Made by a program: the position numbers and the translations under genes
Source of the DNA: Streptomyces collinus Tu 365
GTDB taxonomy: Bacteria; Actinomycetota; Actinomycetes; Streptomycetales; Streptomycetaceae
Direction of reading: 5' to 3'
DNA: 64,000 nucleotides
Assembly: GCF_000444875.1 (NCBI RefSeq)
Contig: NC_022001.1
Span: forward strand, 21,048-85,047
In this document: positions 23,846 to 31,885 of the stretch, piece after piece
Numbering within the stretch: position 1 is the first letter of the stretch
Layout: every line of letters starts with the position of its first letter
Notes under the pieces: generated by a model
What the model saw: only the letters and a program-made list of their open reading frames with translations
Told to the model about the DNA's origin: nothing
The model's database searches: none

Positions 23846-25072
23846 TCAGGTCGGCTGCTCAGCCAGTTCGCGCACCAACGCGGCGAATGCGTCGGGCTGC
23901 TGGTCCCGTAGCGCGTTCAGCATCATGCGAGTGCACTTGGCGAACGCGGGCGGCTCCATCTTCACCTTGAGAAGCATGGCGATGTGGCCGGGGTCGTCGT
24001 AGGGCAGCGGTCGGCTCTGCGCGCTTGCTTGTGAGGAGGAGGCGTCAGTACGGGACTCGTCGGCGTCGGAAACCACCATTGACTGCGTGCGCTGGCCGGT
24101 GTCGCCACCTGGAGCAGTCACAAGGGTGCTGCTCTTTCCGGGCTTGCTGTCCGCGGACAACAAGCCCTGGTGTCCCTCTCCAGGCGCACTGGCCGCTTCA
24201 GCCGGAGCCATTGCCGCCGCACTCTCTTCCGGGCTCGCCTGTGACGGCACCTTCGGCTTGTTGTCCGCGGACAACAAACCTTCGCGAGCTGCTGCCACAG
24301 CCTCCTTCTCCAGGGCCTTGACCTGAGCTGCGGCGTCCTTCGTCTCCTGGAGGTACTGCAACAGGTCAGCGGCATCGAGCCTGGGGTTGTCCTTCAAATG
24401 GCGAGCGGCAGCCCGGCCATCACGTTCCGACACCGTGCCGGCGCTGAGCATCGCCTGAATCTCAACCGGCAACGTGAGCAGGACCAGCTGGTTGGTCACC
24501 CACGACCGGTCCCTACCCAGCTGTTCAGCCGCGCGGGAGCGAGCACCCCGCCCGGCCCCCTCCGCGCAGACACTCACCAACTGCTCCACGCCGCGGGCCC
24601 GCTCGATGACGTCGAAGTCTTCGCGGCTGAGGTTCTCCTCGAGCAGATGCTTTATGAACTGCTCGCGCGAAGAAGCCAGGTCATTCCGGATCACGAAGTC
24701 GAGGGCGTCGAGCCCGACGTGCACAGCACTACGGAAGCGGCGCTCACCGTTGACCAGGACGTGCAGGGCCGAGCCGATGCGCTGCTCGTGATCGGGCCAC
24801 AGCGCCAGGTACGCGTCGCGGGTGACCGCGACGCAGGCAGCAAGCTGGGCCTGGCGCAGCTCCTCTCCGAAACGCGTCATTTCGTCGTCGGTACCAAAGT
24901 TGCGCCGCGGGTTCAGCGGCGTGGACGACACCTGGTCAAGGCGCAGGCGGACGAGTTCGTACGAGGGGATCTCTCCCTCGGTGATGGCCTTGGCTCTCCC
25001 CCGGGCGCTGCGTTCTCGACGTGCCTGGCCGAACGACGATCCGGTTCCGAGCTTGTCTGCGATGCTGCTCAC
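23846..25072 (-). CDS. parB: ParB centromere-binding protein
   Basis: 408 residues; its ATG overlaps the parA stop (ATGA). The N-terminal ParB/Spo0J domain (about 40-130) includes VNGERRFRSAVHVGL, close to the usual GERRxRA motif used for nucleotide binding. The central HTH (about 175-205) is AAEQLGRDRSWVTNQLVLL. The C-terminal third is linker-like and carries LLSADNKP/LLSADSKP repeats, because two parS-like palindromes are part of its coding sequence. It binds parS and, with ParA, segregates the replicon. The C-terminal KMEPPAFAKCTRMMLNALRD is probably the dimer or plasmid-specific domain. Confidence 0.93.
   Translation of the reverse strand: MSSIADKLGTGSSFGQARRERSARGRAKAITEGEIPSYELVRLRLDQVSSTPLNPRRNFGTDDEMTRFGEELRQAQLAACVAVTRDAYLALWPDHEQRIGSALHVLVNGERRFRSAVHVGLDALDFVIRNDLASSREQFIKHLLEENLSREDFDVIERARGVEQLVSVCAEGAGRGARSRAAEQLGRDRSWVTNQLVLLTLPVEIQAMLSAGTVSERDGRAAARHLKDNPRLDAADLLQYLQETKDAAAQVKALEKEAVAAAREGLLSADNKPKVPSQASPEESAAAMAPAEAASAPGEGHQGLLSADSKPGKSSTLVTAPGGDTGQRTQSMVVSDADESRTDASSSQASAQSRPLPYDDPGHIAMLLKVKMEPPAFAKCTRMMLNALRDQQPDAFAALVRELAEQPT
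24144..24278. repeat. Two parS-like palindromes inside the parB coding sequence
   Basis: TTGTTGTCCGCGGACAACAA at 24259-24278 is perfect; TTGCTGTCCGCGGACAACAA at 24144-24163 has one change. In parB they encode LLSADNKP and LLSADSKP. They are 115 bp apart, like the pair in the left remnant (114 bp). Confidence 0.8.
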
Positions 25073-26223
25073 GCGCTGATCCTCCTAGCCACCGTGCGCA
25101 TGACCTCCGCCTGCTCGCCGTACGGGGCGTGTACGAGTAGCGGCTGCTTCACCCGGACGGCTTCCCTCTGGTCCTTCAGCTCTGGAACGACGGCGACGAC
25201 GGGGGGATCGCCGATCTTGCGCCACTCTTCGAGTGAGGAGGTGGCCACGTATCCCTTGCGAGCGTCGTACAGGTTCACCACGAAGCCGAGCATGGAGATG
25301 TCGACCTCCAGGTCGCCTGTGAGGTCCTGGATCTGGTCGTCGAGCATGTCGAAGGCATCTGCGGAGGAGTCTTCGGCCTGGACCACGACCACGATGCCCG
25401 AGGTCTTGTCCTCTTCGCCTTCACGGGTGCGGCAGTAGTACAGCGCGGTGTCCATCGAGTAGCCCAGGCTCGGGGGACAGTCGACGACGATGAAGTCGAA
25501 TTGCTTCTCCAACTGCTCGAGAGCCTTCTCGAGCGCGGTCTCCTTGACCCGGACGAAGCGGCTGGTCGCCAGCTTGGCGTCGAGTAGAAAGGCGTCCTTG
25601 CAGGACGGCAGCAGCCAGAGATGGTCTTCGAAGTCGCCACCCCTTATCGGGACGAGCAGATCGCGCAGTTCCCCCTTGGCCTCACCGAGCATGTGCTTGG
25701 CCAAGCTCGGGCTGTCGATGTCCAGCATCTTGTGTCCGAGCTGCACGGTCAGGTGACCCTGCGGGTCGAAGTCGATGAGCAGAGTGCGATGTCCGGACTC
25801 GGCCAGGGCCTGAGCGGTGCCGGCAGCAACCGACGTCTTGCCCACGCCGCCCTTCTGGTTGCCGAAGATGACCCGGCGAGCCCCCGTCACCCGAGCCGGC
25901 TTCGGCCTGGGGGAGGGATTGCTGTCCAGCCACAGGCGGATCGCCTGGGCTACACCCTGGTTGTAGGAGATGCCTCGCTTCTTGCTGACTTCCTTGAGAC
26001 GGCCGTAGAGCCCGGCCGGGAGATAGGTCGAGAAGGAAGAACCACCGCTGGTGTCAACTTCCGGGCGTGGCCTCGCCTTTCGCCAAGCTTCCACCCCCTC
26101 CGTGACGGCGTCCTGGATGTCTCTGTCCAGCTCCGCTGCCCGAACCTTTAGCTCCTTGCGCAGGTCGGCAGGCAGCTTCGCTACTACCTTTTCCCGATCA
26201 GTCGGGTCGTATGGCGCGGTCAT
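25069..26223 (-). CDS. parA: ParA partition ATPase with N-terminal ribbon-helix-helix-like segments
   Basis: 384 residues. The deviant Walker A KGGVGKTS (Lys124, Lys129), LLIDFDPQGH and FDFIVVDCPPSLGYSM place it with ParA ATPases. Two N-terminal segments, about 12-50 (KVVAKLPADLRKELKVRAAE) and 63-100 (FSTYLPAGLYGRLKEVSKKR), resemble ribbon-helix-helix units, so it may bind DNA and regulate its own operon. It is coupled to parB by an ATGA overlap. A parS-like palindrome lies 61 bp upstream of its start. Confidence 0.93.
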   Translation of the reverse strand: MTAPYDPTDREKVVAKLPADLRKELKVRAAELDRDIQDAVTEGVEAWRKARPRPEVDTSGGSSFSTYLPAGLYGRLKEVSKKRGISYNQGVAQAIRLWLDSNPSPRPKPARVTGARRVIFGNQKGGVGKTSVAAGTAQALAESGHRTLLIDFDPQGHLTVQLGHKMLDIDSPSLAKHMLGEAKGELRDLLVPIRGGDFEDHLWLLPSCKDAFLLDAKLATSRFVRVKETALEKALEQLEKQFDFIVVDCPPSLGYSMDTALYYCRTREGEEDKTSGIVVVVQAEDSSADAFDMLDDQIQDLTGDLEVDISMLGFVVNLYDARKGYVATSSLEEWRKIGDPPVVAVVPELKDQREAVRVKQPLLVHAPYGEQAEVMRTVARRISA

Positions 26224-26283
26224 GGCGCTACCTTACTCGCCTCGCCGTGCTCGGAAACAGCGCAAGGCACGTGTTCCCCAGTC

Positions 26284-26303
26284 ATGTTGTCCGCGGACAA
26301 CAA
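26284..26303. promoter_or_regulatory. parS-like palindrome upstream of parA
   Basis: ATGTTGTCCGCGGACAACAA differs from the repeated 20-mer only at the first base. Its place 61 bp upstream of the parA start would let ParB (or the ribbon-helix-helix segments of ParA) control the operon promoter as well as mark the centromere. Confidence 0.7.
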
Positions 26304-26477
26304 GCGGATGTCCGTGAAGCGGACTTGGTGCACGCTCGGCACGCACTGCAACCACGCGGCCTGCACCGGGCCCCGGCGGTCCCCTTGAGGGGGAACCCGG
26401 GCTCACGTCGTCCCCGCCGCTGTGGTGCACCAGGTACACCACATACGGGTGCCAGGCCGGTGGCGGCCCGCGCGAGC

Positions 26478-26651
26478 TCAGCGGAGGGCGATCGGGACGA
26501 TGATCGCGGCCATGGCGGCCACGGCGGCGATACCGATGCCCATCGGCCCGCGTGCACTCGGATGCCGGTACGCCAGATACGCGACTGCGGCGGGGACGAC
26601 GACGAAGGCCAGGCCGACGAGAACGGTAACGAGCAAGGCAAGCGTGGACAT
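26478..26651 (-). CDS. 57-residue two-helix membrane protein
   Basis: ATG at 26651 with GGGAGA eight bases upstream; stop at 26478. Two membrane helices fill the chain: LALLVTVLVGLAFVVVPAAV and IGIAAVAAMAAIIVPIAL, joined by a short YRHPSARG loop. Codons are strongly Streptomyces-like. It stands alone, upstream of and on the same strand as parA. Function unknown; such hydrophobic peptides are often plasmid-borne small transport or toxin-like proteins. Confidence 0.65.
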   Translation of the reverse strand: MSTLALLVTVLVGLAFVVVPAAVAYLAYRHPSARGPMGIGIAAVAAMAAIIVPIALR

Positions 26652-26985
26652 AGTGGGTTCTCCCGTGGATCAGGGCATGCGCGTCTCGCATGCGGGTGCA
26701 ACGTTGAGGTGCTTCACCCCTTGCGTCGCGAGGCGAGGGGCGGACAGCGCGGGGAGTATGCGGGGGTGGCGAGTAAGCCGCGCAAGTCTGTGCACCCCTA
26801 TGAATGGCGAGGGACGTCGCCACTCGTCACGACGAGCCCTGAGCTGCACGTGCTATGGGAATGAGCAACGAGGCCCGGGCGCCTCGGCTCATGGTGGGCT
26901 AGCCGCGCAACCCGCAAGCAGATAACGAGGTTCACAGGCAAGGGCCTACACAACTCGACTCCCGCGAGGCGGGCGTGAGCTTGCG
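26652..26985. other. Intergenic stretch, no gene seen
   Basis: No frame with good codon bias and a ribosome site is visible. The stretch has several short dyads, for example GGCTCATGGTGGGCTAGCC near 26887, but nothing I can assign. It probably holds the promoter of the 57-residue gene and the end of the sigma-like gene transcript. Confidence 0.4.
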
Positions 26986-27813
26986 TCAAGTCGCCGGAGA
27001 GCGAGGGCAGCGCTGCGCGGCACGGCGGCGCTGTTCGCCGACAAGCCGGTGGACCTTACGGCGGACCCTCTCGCCGAACGCCTCCGGCTCGGCGACGCCG
27101 ACCGAGGCCGCAGCCTCGGCCCAGCTGGTGCCCAAGCCCTCGGCATACGCGAAGACGACCTGCCGCTCGGCCTGATCCAAGCCGCGCAGCACGCGGTTGA
27201 GGCGCTCGTCCTCGAACACCCCGCCCGCGGTGTGCGCCAGGTAGTCGACTTCCACGGAGACCAGCTCGTACAACGACAGACCACCGAGGTCCGCATCCAG
27301 AGACAGCACCCGGCCGTGCCGGGTGCGCCTCCGCCACACCGGCATCAGCTGCCGGTGCACGGCGCGCGCCTCCGCCTTGAGCGCACCGAGTGCAGTGTCG
27401 GGGAGGCGCCCGGTGCGCAGCAGTGGCTCGCACCAGTCACCCAGTAAGGCCGTCGACAAAGCTTCCCGCCAACGCTCATTGCGTGGCAGCACCAGCACCT
27501 CGGCGGCGAAGCGGTCCATGAGCTTGCGGGTCTCAACGCGGGGCGGGGGAAAGAGATAGATTTTCTGGGGCAAGCCGCTCTCCCGGCCGCGGAGGCGCAG
27601 CGCCTGCACCAGGCTTGGTACGCCTTGCCATGTGTCCGATGCCGACGGTCCCCAGTAGTAATCCTTACGACGGAGGCGCCGGGCCTCGTCCATACGCAGG
27701 CCGTCCGCAGTGGCTGTGACAAAGAGGATCCGGCCGTCGGTGGTCGCCTGCAGGGGGGCCCGCACAGCGGATCCGGTATCTGGTACTGGGCGACGGAGGA
27801 TGGCGATTGGCAC
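26986..27813 (-). CDS. Protein with C-terminal sigma-70 region 4-like HTH
   Basis: 275 residues from a GTG with AAGGAGC upstream. Residues about 205-265 (RLNRVLRGLDQAERQVVFAY, then GTSWAEAAASVGVAEPEAFG, then VRRKVHRL) have the helix pattern of sigma region 4. The rest, with RMDEARRLRRKDYYWGPSAS and KIYLFPPP, is unfamiliar, and no region 2 is seen. It may be a transcription regulator using a sigma-type HTH. It lies downstream of the 65-residue gene and near a broken paralogue of itself. Confidence 0.65.
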   Translation of the reverse strand: MPIAILRRPVPDTGSAVRAPLQATTDGRILFVTATADGLRMDEARRLRRKDYYWGPSASDTWQGVPSLVQALRLRGRESGLPQKIYLFPPPRVETRKLMDRFAAEVLVLPRNERWREALSTALLGDWCEPLLRTGRLPDTALGALKAEARAVHRQLMPVWRRRTRHGRVLSLDADLGGLSLYELVSVEVDYLAHTAGGVFEDERLNRVLRGLDQAERQVVFAYAEGLGTSWAEAAASVGVAEPEAFGERVRRKVHRLVGEQRRRAAQRCPRSPAT

Positions 27814-27909
27814 GGCGCGTTGCTCCTTACGTAAGCAGGGTGTTCACCTCTCGGTCCCGAGCAGCCCTGCGTCCGGCAAAGAATCTTGGTCAGGCGCAAG
27901 TGATGTGAG

Positions 27910-28107
27910 TCACACATGCGCGGCGTCCTGGTCAAGCGGTCCGGAGGTGGCTGGCCTGGATGACGGGCCGGACAGGGGCAGGGCCAGCGCGTCGGCGACG
28001 TTGGCGGCCAGGTGCACCCCCCCCGCGAGGTGGGCGGCGGAGTCCTCCGGGCCCAACACTGCCTTGTCAGCTGCGCCGTGGGCCCAGATACCGAGGTGGG
28101 GGCCCAT
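27910..28107 (-). CDS. 65-residue soluble protein, unknown
   Basis: ATG at 28107 with GCAGGAGA seven bases upstream and strongly biased third positions. The chain (HGAADKAVLGPEDSAAHLAG, then VHLAANVADALALPLSGPSS) is helical and polar, without a signal peptide or membrane segment. It lies between the sigma-like gene and that gene's broken paralogue, all on one strand. No family recognised. Confidence 0.5.
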   Translation of the reverse strand: MGPHLGIWAHGAADKAVLGPEDSAAHLAGGVHLAANVADALALPLSGPSSRPATSGPLDQDAAHV

Positions 28108-28149
28108 GCACAGTCTCCTGCTTCACCGCTCAGAAGATGTGCGGCTGCT

Positions 28150-28500
28150 GAGTGCCGCATCGTGCCGCGAGACGGCGGCGCTGCTCGGCAGCGAGGCGCT
28201 GCACCTTGCGGCGCACCCGCTAGCCGTACGCCGCCGGGTCGGTGGCGCCGGCATGCGCGGCGGCTTCCGCCCAGGTGGTCCCCTCTCTCCGCATACGCGA
28301 AGACGGCTTGGCGCTCGGTCGCGTCCAGGCCGCGCAGGACACGGTTGAGCCGCTCGTCCTCGAACCACGCCCGTCCTGTGCGCGAGCAGGTCTACCTCGG
28401 CGGCGACTAGCTCGTAGAGCGATAGCCCACCGAGGCCAGCGTCCAGGGAGAGCACCCGCCCGTGCCGGGTCCGGGCCGCTATACCGGCACCCGGCCGGTG
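28150..28500 (-). pseudogene. Broken paralogue of the sigma-like HTH protein
   Basis: The minus strand repeats the neighbour's C-terminal half: RTRHGRVLSLDAGLGGLSLY is identical but for one residue (Asp to Gly), followed by ELVAAEVDLLAHRTG. Then a frameshift leads through FEDERLNRVLRGLD and FAYAE, then more shifts to KVQRL-like sense. The 5' half is missing. It is a decayed tandem duplicate. Confidence 0.7.
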
Positions 28501-28737
28501 CCGTGGGAGCGGGGTTCGGGGGCCGGCGAAGGCCCAGCGGCTACCGCGGGGCGGGTTGCCACGGGTCACCCTCGCCACGGTGCGTAGCACGAGACACTCA
28601 CTGTCACCTGCGTATACACGCGCTGCCGCCTGGTTGCCCGTCGGCGTGATCGGCGCTTAGCCGTGGGGGCGGCGACGGGCGGATCGCACACTTCGGCACC
28701 AAAACGGAGGTCTGCCCCGCAGGTCCGCATCACGACA

Positions 28738-28775
28738 GCCGGAAGCCCCCACCGCGGAGTGACGGGGCTTCCGGC
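28738..28775. terminator. Terminator after the DNA ligase gene
   Basis: A 12-bp perfect stem, GCCGGAAGCCCC with GGGGCTTCCGGC, spans a 14-nt loop. It lies just beyond the ligase stop at 28782 and can end transcription in either direction. Confidence 0.7.
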
Positions 28776-28781
28776 GCACGC

Positions 28782-29768
28782 TCAGCCCGCCGCCCCGGGC
28801 TCGACGACCGGGACGTCGGCGGGCGACAGGTCCGGGCGTGCCCGGTGCCAGCTCGCCGCGTGCCGCCACCGGCCTGCACCGTCGCGTGCGACGTCGACGC
28901 TGACCTCCACCACCAACTCCGGCTCCACGAGGGCGACGTGCAGGCTTTCACGTGAGCCCCATCCGGCGCTGAATGTCCAGCCCCTCCAGGGGTGGTCGTC
29001 GCCGGCCGGGGTGAGGAGCCCGGCGACCGCCCGGCCTGCGGTCTGCGGGAGCGTGGTGCTGCGTCCGACGTAGTGCAGGCGTCCGTCGGTGTTGTACCGG
29101 CCCAGCAACAGCGTGCGGGGCGCCGCCGGGGAGCCGGTGAACGCGCCGACGATGGCGTCCTCGGTCTCCCTGGCCTTGTACTTTCTCCAGCCTCGGACGG
29201 ACGGCTCGTACTTTCCCTCCAGCCTCTTGTAGACGACGCCTTCGAGCCCGACCGCCGTCCAGTTGGTCAGCCACTCGCGCACGGTCGCAGGATCGGTGGT
29301 CGACGGGCACAGCACCCAGGGTGCGGTGAGCCGGTGGTCGGTGAAGAGGTTCTCCAGGGCGGCCCTGCGGCGGCTGTAGCTCCACCTGGTCGTGTCGCTG
29401 CCGGAGAGCCGGAGCAGGTCGAAGGCCACGAAGTGAGCCGGCCACTGCTCGGCGAGGCGGAGCGCGTCCGCGCCGCGGCGCTGAAGACGGCCCTGCAGCC
29501 GCTCGAACGCCAGGCGGCCCGCGGCGTCCCAGACGACCAGCTCTCCGTCCAAGGCCGTCGCGTCGGGGAGTTGTGCGGCGCTGGCGCGCAGTTCGGGGAA
29601 GCAGGGTTCGAGGTTGGTGCCCCTGCGGGAACGCAGGATCAAACGGTGAGCGTCCCTCGACAGGAGTGCTCTCCAGCCGTCCCATTTCGGCTCCGCCGCG
29701 TGCCCGGGGGGCAGGGCGGGATCGGAGACGGAGGTGGCGAGCATGGGCTCCGGCAGCGTCCAGGTCAT
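28782..29768 (-). CDS. ATP-dependent DNA ligase (LigC type)
   Basis: 328 residues. The adenylation lysine is Lys28 in EPKWDGWRA, with RSRRGTNLEPCFPEL (motif Ia), LDGELVVWD (motif III), FVAFDLLRL (IIIa), GLEGVVYKR (IV) and WRKYKARET (V) in order. It lacks the polymerase and nuclease domains of LigD and is the short LigC form, which uses ATP to seal nicks in duplex DNA. On a linear plasmid it may serve repair or end-joining. Its 3' end occurs again as fragments near 41.9 and 44.4 kb. Confidence 0.92.
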   Translation of the reverse strand: MTWTLPEPMLATSVSDPALPPGHAAEPKWDGWRALLSRDAHRLILRSRRGTNLEPCFPELRASAAQLPDATALDGELVVWDAAGRLAFERLQGRLQRRGADALRLAEQWPAHFVAFDLLRLSGSDTTRWSYSRRRAALENLFTDHRLTAPWVLCPSTTDPATVREWLTNWTAVGLEGVVYKRLEGKYEPSVRGWRKYKARETEDAIVGAFTGSPAAPRTLLLGRYNTDGRLHYVGRSTTLPQTAGRAVAGLLTPAGDDHPWRGWTFSAGWGSRESLHVALVEPELVVEVSVDVARDGAGRWRHAASWHRARPDLSPADVPVVEPGAAG

Positions 29769-29859
29769 GGGCGATGCCTTCCTCGAGTTGCTGTTGGCTC
29801 TTTACCTGATTGGTTGGCGGGCCTGCTCCGGGAGGCGCCGCACGTGCCGCTTAGGGTTC

Positions 29860-30100
29860 GTGCCTGTGCCAGAAGTCCCCGATGGCTTGATCATGTCGGA
29901 GCGATTCGTCGAGCAGGAACGCGCGAAGCTCGCGGGCCTTACCGGGATGGAGTACGGCACCCAGTGGCGCCGCTGACGCGAGGCGATCGACACCGCTCAG
30001 ACGGCCATCACCGCGCACGCTGCGGCGACGGATGCAACCGGTACGAGCCGGAGCACGCCGGGTAGAAGGCGGCCCGGCTCACGGACGAGGACCCAGTTGA
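29860..30100 (+). pseudogene. Stop-interrupted copy of the 81-residue gene at 55.2 kb
   Basis: From a GTG: PVPEVPDGLIMSERFVEQER, AKLAGLTGMEYGTQWRR, then TGA where the intact copy has Trp, then REAIDTAQTAITAHAAATDA and a frameshift. The match to the intact protein at 55219-55464 is close over this length. One nonsense change plus a frameshift mark it as dead. Confidence 0.75.
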
Positions 30101-30151
30101 GAGTGATCCCAGCAGGCCCGTGATCAGCGCATTCACGCCGCGCCTGGAGGG

Positions 30152-30649
30152 CTACCCCCACGCCTGCCGGCATAGGCTCACGATGTCGGACGCCGCCACC
30201 CTCTCGGCGCTGCGACACAGCTGGCGCATCCGCGGGGAATAGGTCCGCGTCCGGGGCACCGGCCGACCTCGGGGCACCCGTACGACTGGATGCCTTGCCC
30301 TAGGACGCGGATGAGGGACTGGCCGGAGGCGCGGCGCGCCATGAGACCGGGGAGCAGCTTTGTGCGCCCGCTGCGAGGGAGTCGCTGGTGGTTGGCTCCG
30401 GCGGCGGCGCAGATCCCGTGCCTTAGTCGTGTGCCGCGTATGAGTGCGCCCGGTGCGCACCAGTGCGGAGCGTGCCGGGGGCAACGACCCCATCGGCACC
30501 GTGGACATCGGCCCGTCCGGTACGGGGGGAGCTTGTAGGCCCAGGGGGCGGCTGTCGTCCGGCGGGAGGTGGGGCGTCACTGTGGTGCAGCCCGTGACGG
30601 CCAGCAGCACCAGGAGGAGAAGGGCCAACGATGACCGGCGAGGGAGCAC
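30152..30649 (-). CDS. Lipoprotein with basic Pro-rich stalk and Cys-containing C-terminus
   Basis: 165 residues from the GTG at 30649 (an ATG at 30676 is possible). The signal peptide ends in a lipobox, RRSSLALLLLVLLAVTGC, so Cys21 would be lipid-anchored outside the membrane. A long Arg/Pro-rich stalk follows. The last 25 residues, MRQLCRSAERVAASDIVSLC, form a small two-Cys helical unit that is also seen in a fragment near 55.6 kb. There is no clear ribosome site. Function unknown; the stalk looks like a wall-spanning spacer. Confidence 0.55.
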   Translation of the reverse strand: MLPRRSSLALLLLVLLAVTGCTTVTPHLPPDDSRPLGLQAPPVPDGPMSTVPMGSLPPARSALVRTGRTHTRHTTKARDLRRRRSQPPATPSQRAHKAAPRSHGAPRLRPVPHPRPRARHPVVRVPRGRPVPRTRTYSPRMRQLCRSAERVAASDIVSLCRQAWG

Positions 30650-30755
30650 CGGATCACTGTGCTGCACCAGGGGCATCGGCTGGCACCACGCGGCTGGTCA
30701 CCGCAAGGAGGGATGCCTGGGTCGGCGGCTGACGCCGCAGGGAAGCCGCTGGCGG

Positions 30756-30986
30756 TCAGTAGAGCACGCCTACTTCCGTGTCCGGCCGACAGCGCGTGCA
30801 CGGAGGGATGTTCTGCCCCTGGGCGTCCGCGGTTTGGCCCCGGGTGGCGTCCCAGGCCTGCATCAGCGGCCGCGCGCCGTACCGGCCCCGGGGGCAGCCG
30901 GCCACCCACAAGCTGCCCGCGCGCTTCAGCACCACAGCGCCGTGCCGCCTCCCGCAGGGCCTGGGCGGGACCGTTCCGGGAGGCAC
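30756..30986 (-). pseudogene. Possible C-terminal fragment of a DUF6233-like protein
   Basis: The end of this frame, NIPPCTRCRPDTEVGVLY, closely resembles the C-terminus of the intact DUF6233-like protein at 54.1-54.5 kb (QIPPCVHCRPDTALGIPD), and GSLWVAGCPRGRY may match GDCWAAAKSGRC. The N-terminal part is not recognisable and there is no ribosome site, so it is more likely a remnant than a gene. Confidence 0.4.
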
Positions 30987-31181
30987 CGGCTTGTCGCCTG
31001 ACGGCGCAACTCGGCGACTAAACAGAGAGGTTCGAAAAGGCTTTATCCGGCAGAGGCAAAGGTTGGGCAGGTCGCTTCTTGTTCACTCCGCAGGATCTAC
31101 TCGCATAGAGCGAGTGGTGGTGTCATGCCGTCAGCCGCCCGGCACCCCACCCTCCGGGCCGATCCTGCGGGAGAACCCCAC

Positions 31182-31697
31182 ATGCGTCGCTTCACCGCCA
31201 CTTTCACCGCCTTGGCCCTCGGGTCCGCAGGGCTGATCGCCGCCACGGCCGGCACGGCCCAGGCATCGACCTGCTCCCACGCCTACCTGCCGCTGCCCGA
31301 CTCGTCGTGCACGCCCGGCGCTTACAACCCCGACGTCACCCAGTCGAACATCCACAGCACCATCTGCGTCTCCGGCTGGACCGCTACTGTCCGCCCCCCG
31401 ACCTCCTACACCAACCCCCTCAAAGCGCAGGGCATCACCGACTACGGCTACGCGGACACCAACATGGCCGACTACGAGGAAGACCACCTCGTCCCCCTCG
31501 AACTCGGCGGCGCACCCCGCGACCCCCAAAACCTCTGGCCCGAGCCCTACTCCGGCTCCCAGACCGCACACTCCAAAGACGGAGTGGAGACCAAGCTGAA
31601 GAACGCCGTCTGCGCCGGCATCATCACCCTGTCCGCCGCCCGAAGCGCCATCAAGAACAACTGGACCACGGCCCTGCAGGTCACCGGAATCGGCTGA
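31182..31697 (+). CDS. Secreted HNH-like nuclease
   Basis: 171 residues from the ATG at 31182, with GGGAGAA upstream. A Sec signal peptide (MRRFTATFTALALGSAGLIA, cleaved near TAQAS) precedes a mature domain with several Cys. The segment EEDHLVPLELGGAPRDPQNL, then WPEPY, is the DH-x-PLELGG-NLWPE signature of secreted HNH-type endonucleases. Such proteins may degrade extracellular DNA or act on competitors. It stands alone, followed by a hairpin. Confidence 0.75.
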   Translation: MRRFTATFTALALGSAGLIAATAGTAQASTCSHAYLPLPDSSCTPGAYNPDVTQSNIHSTICVSGWTATVRPPTSYTNPLKAQGITDYGYADTNMADYEEDHLVPLELGGAPRDPQNLWPEPYSGSQTAHSKDGVETKLKNAVCAGIITLSAARSAIKNNWTTALQVTGIG

Positions 31698-31705
31698 CGC
31701 CAGCC

Positions 31706-31742
31706 GCCGGGACGTTCAAACGGCCGTGCTGGACGTCCCGGC
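31706..31742. terminator. Terminator after the secreted nuclease gene
   Basis: A 10-bp stem, GCCGGGACGT with ACGTCCCGGC, spans a 17-nt loop and starts 9 bp after the stop codon. It suits a factor-independent terminator, although no T run follows. Confidence 0.6.
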
Positions 31743-31885
31743 GCCGAGACCGGGCGGTCCACCGCAGAATCAAGCTGGCTACCGTGCTATTGGTCGGGGA
31801 TGGACGCATCACGCCGGGCCGCAGAAGGACGGCCGCGCGCATCGGTAGGTCGTGCCTCACGGACGTCGGTCGACGCAACCCGGCC

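Noticed and set aside
20797..26303. Canonical chromosomal parS (GTTTCACGTGAAAC)
   Set aside because: No copy seen; the repeated palindrome here is a different sequence, so this is not the chromosomal partition locus.
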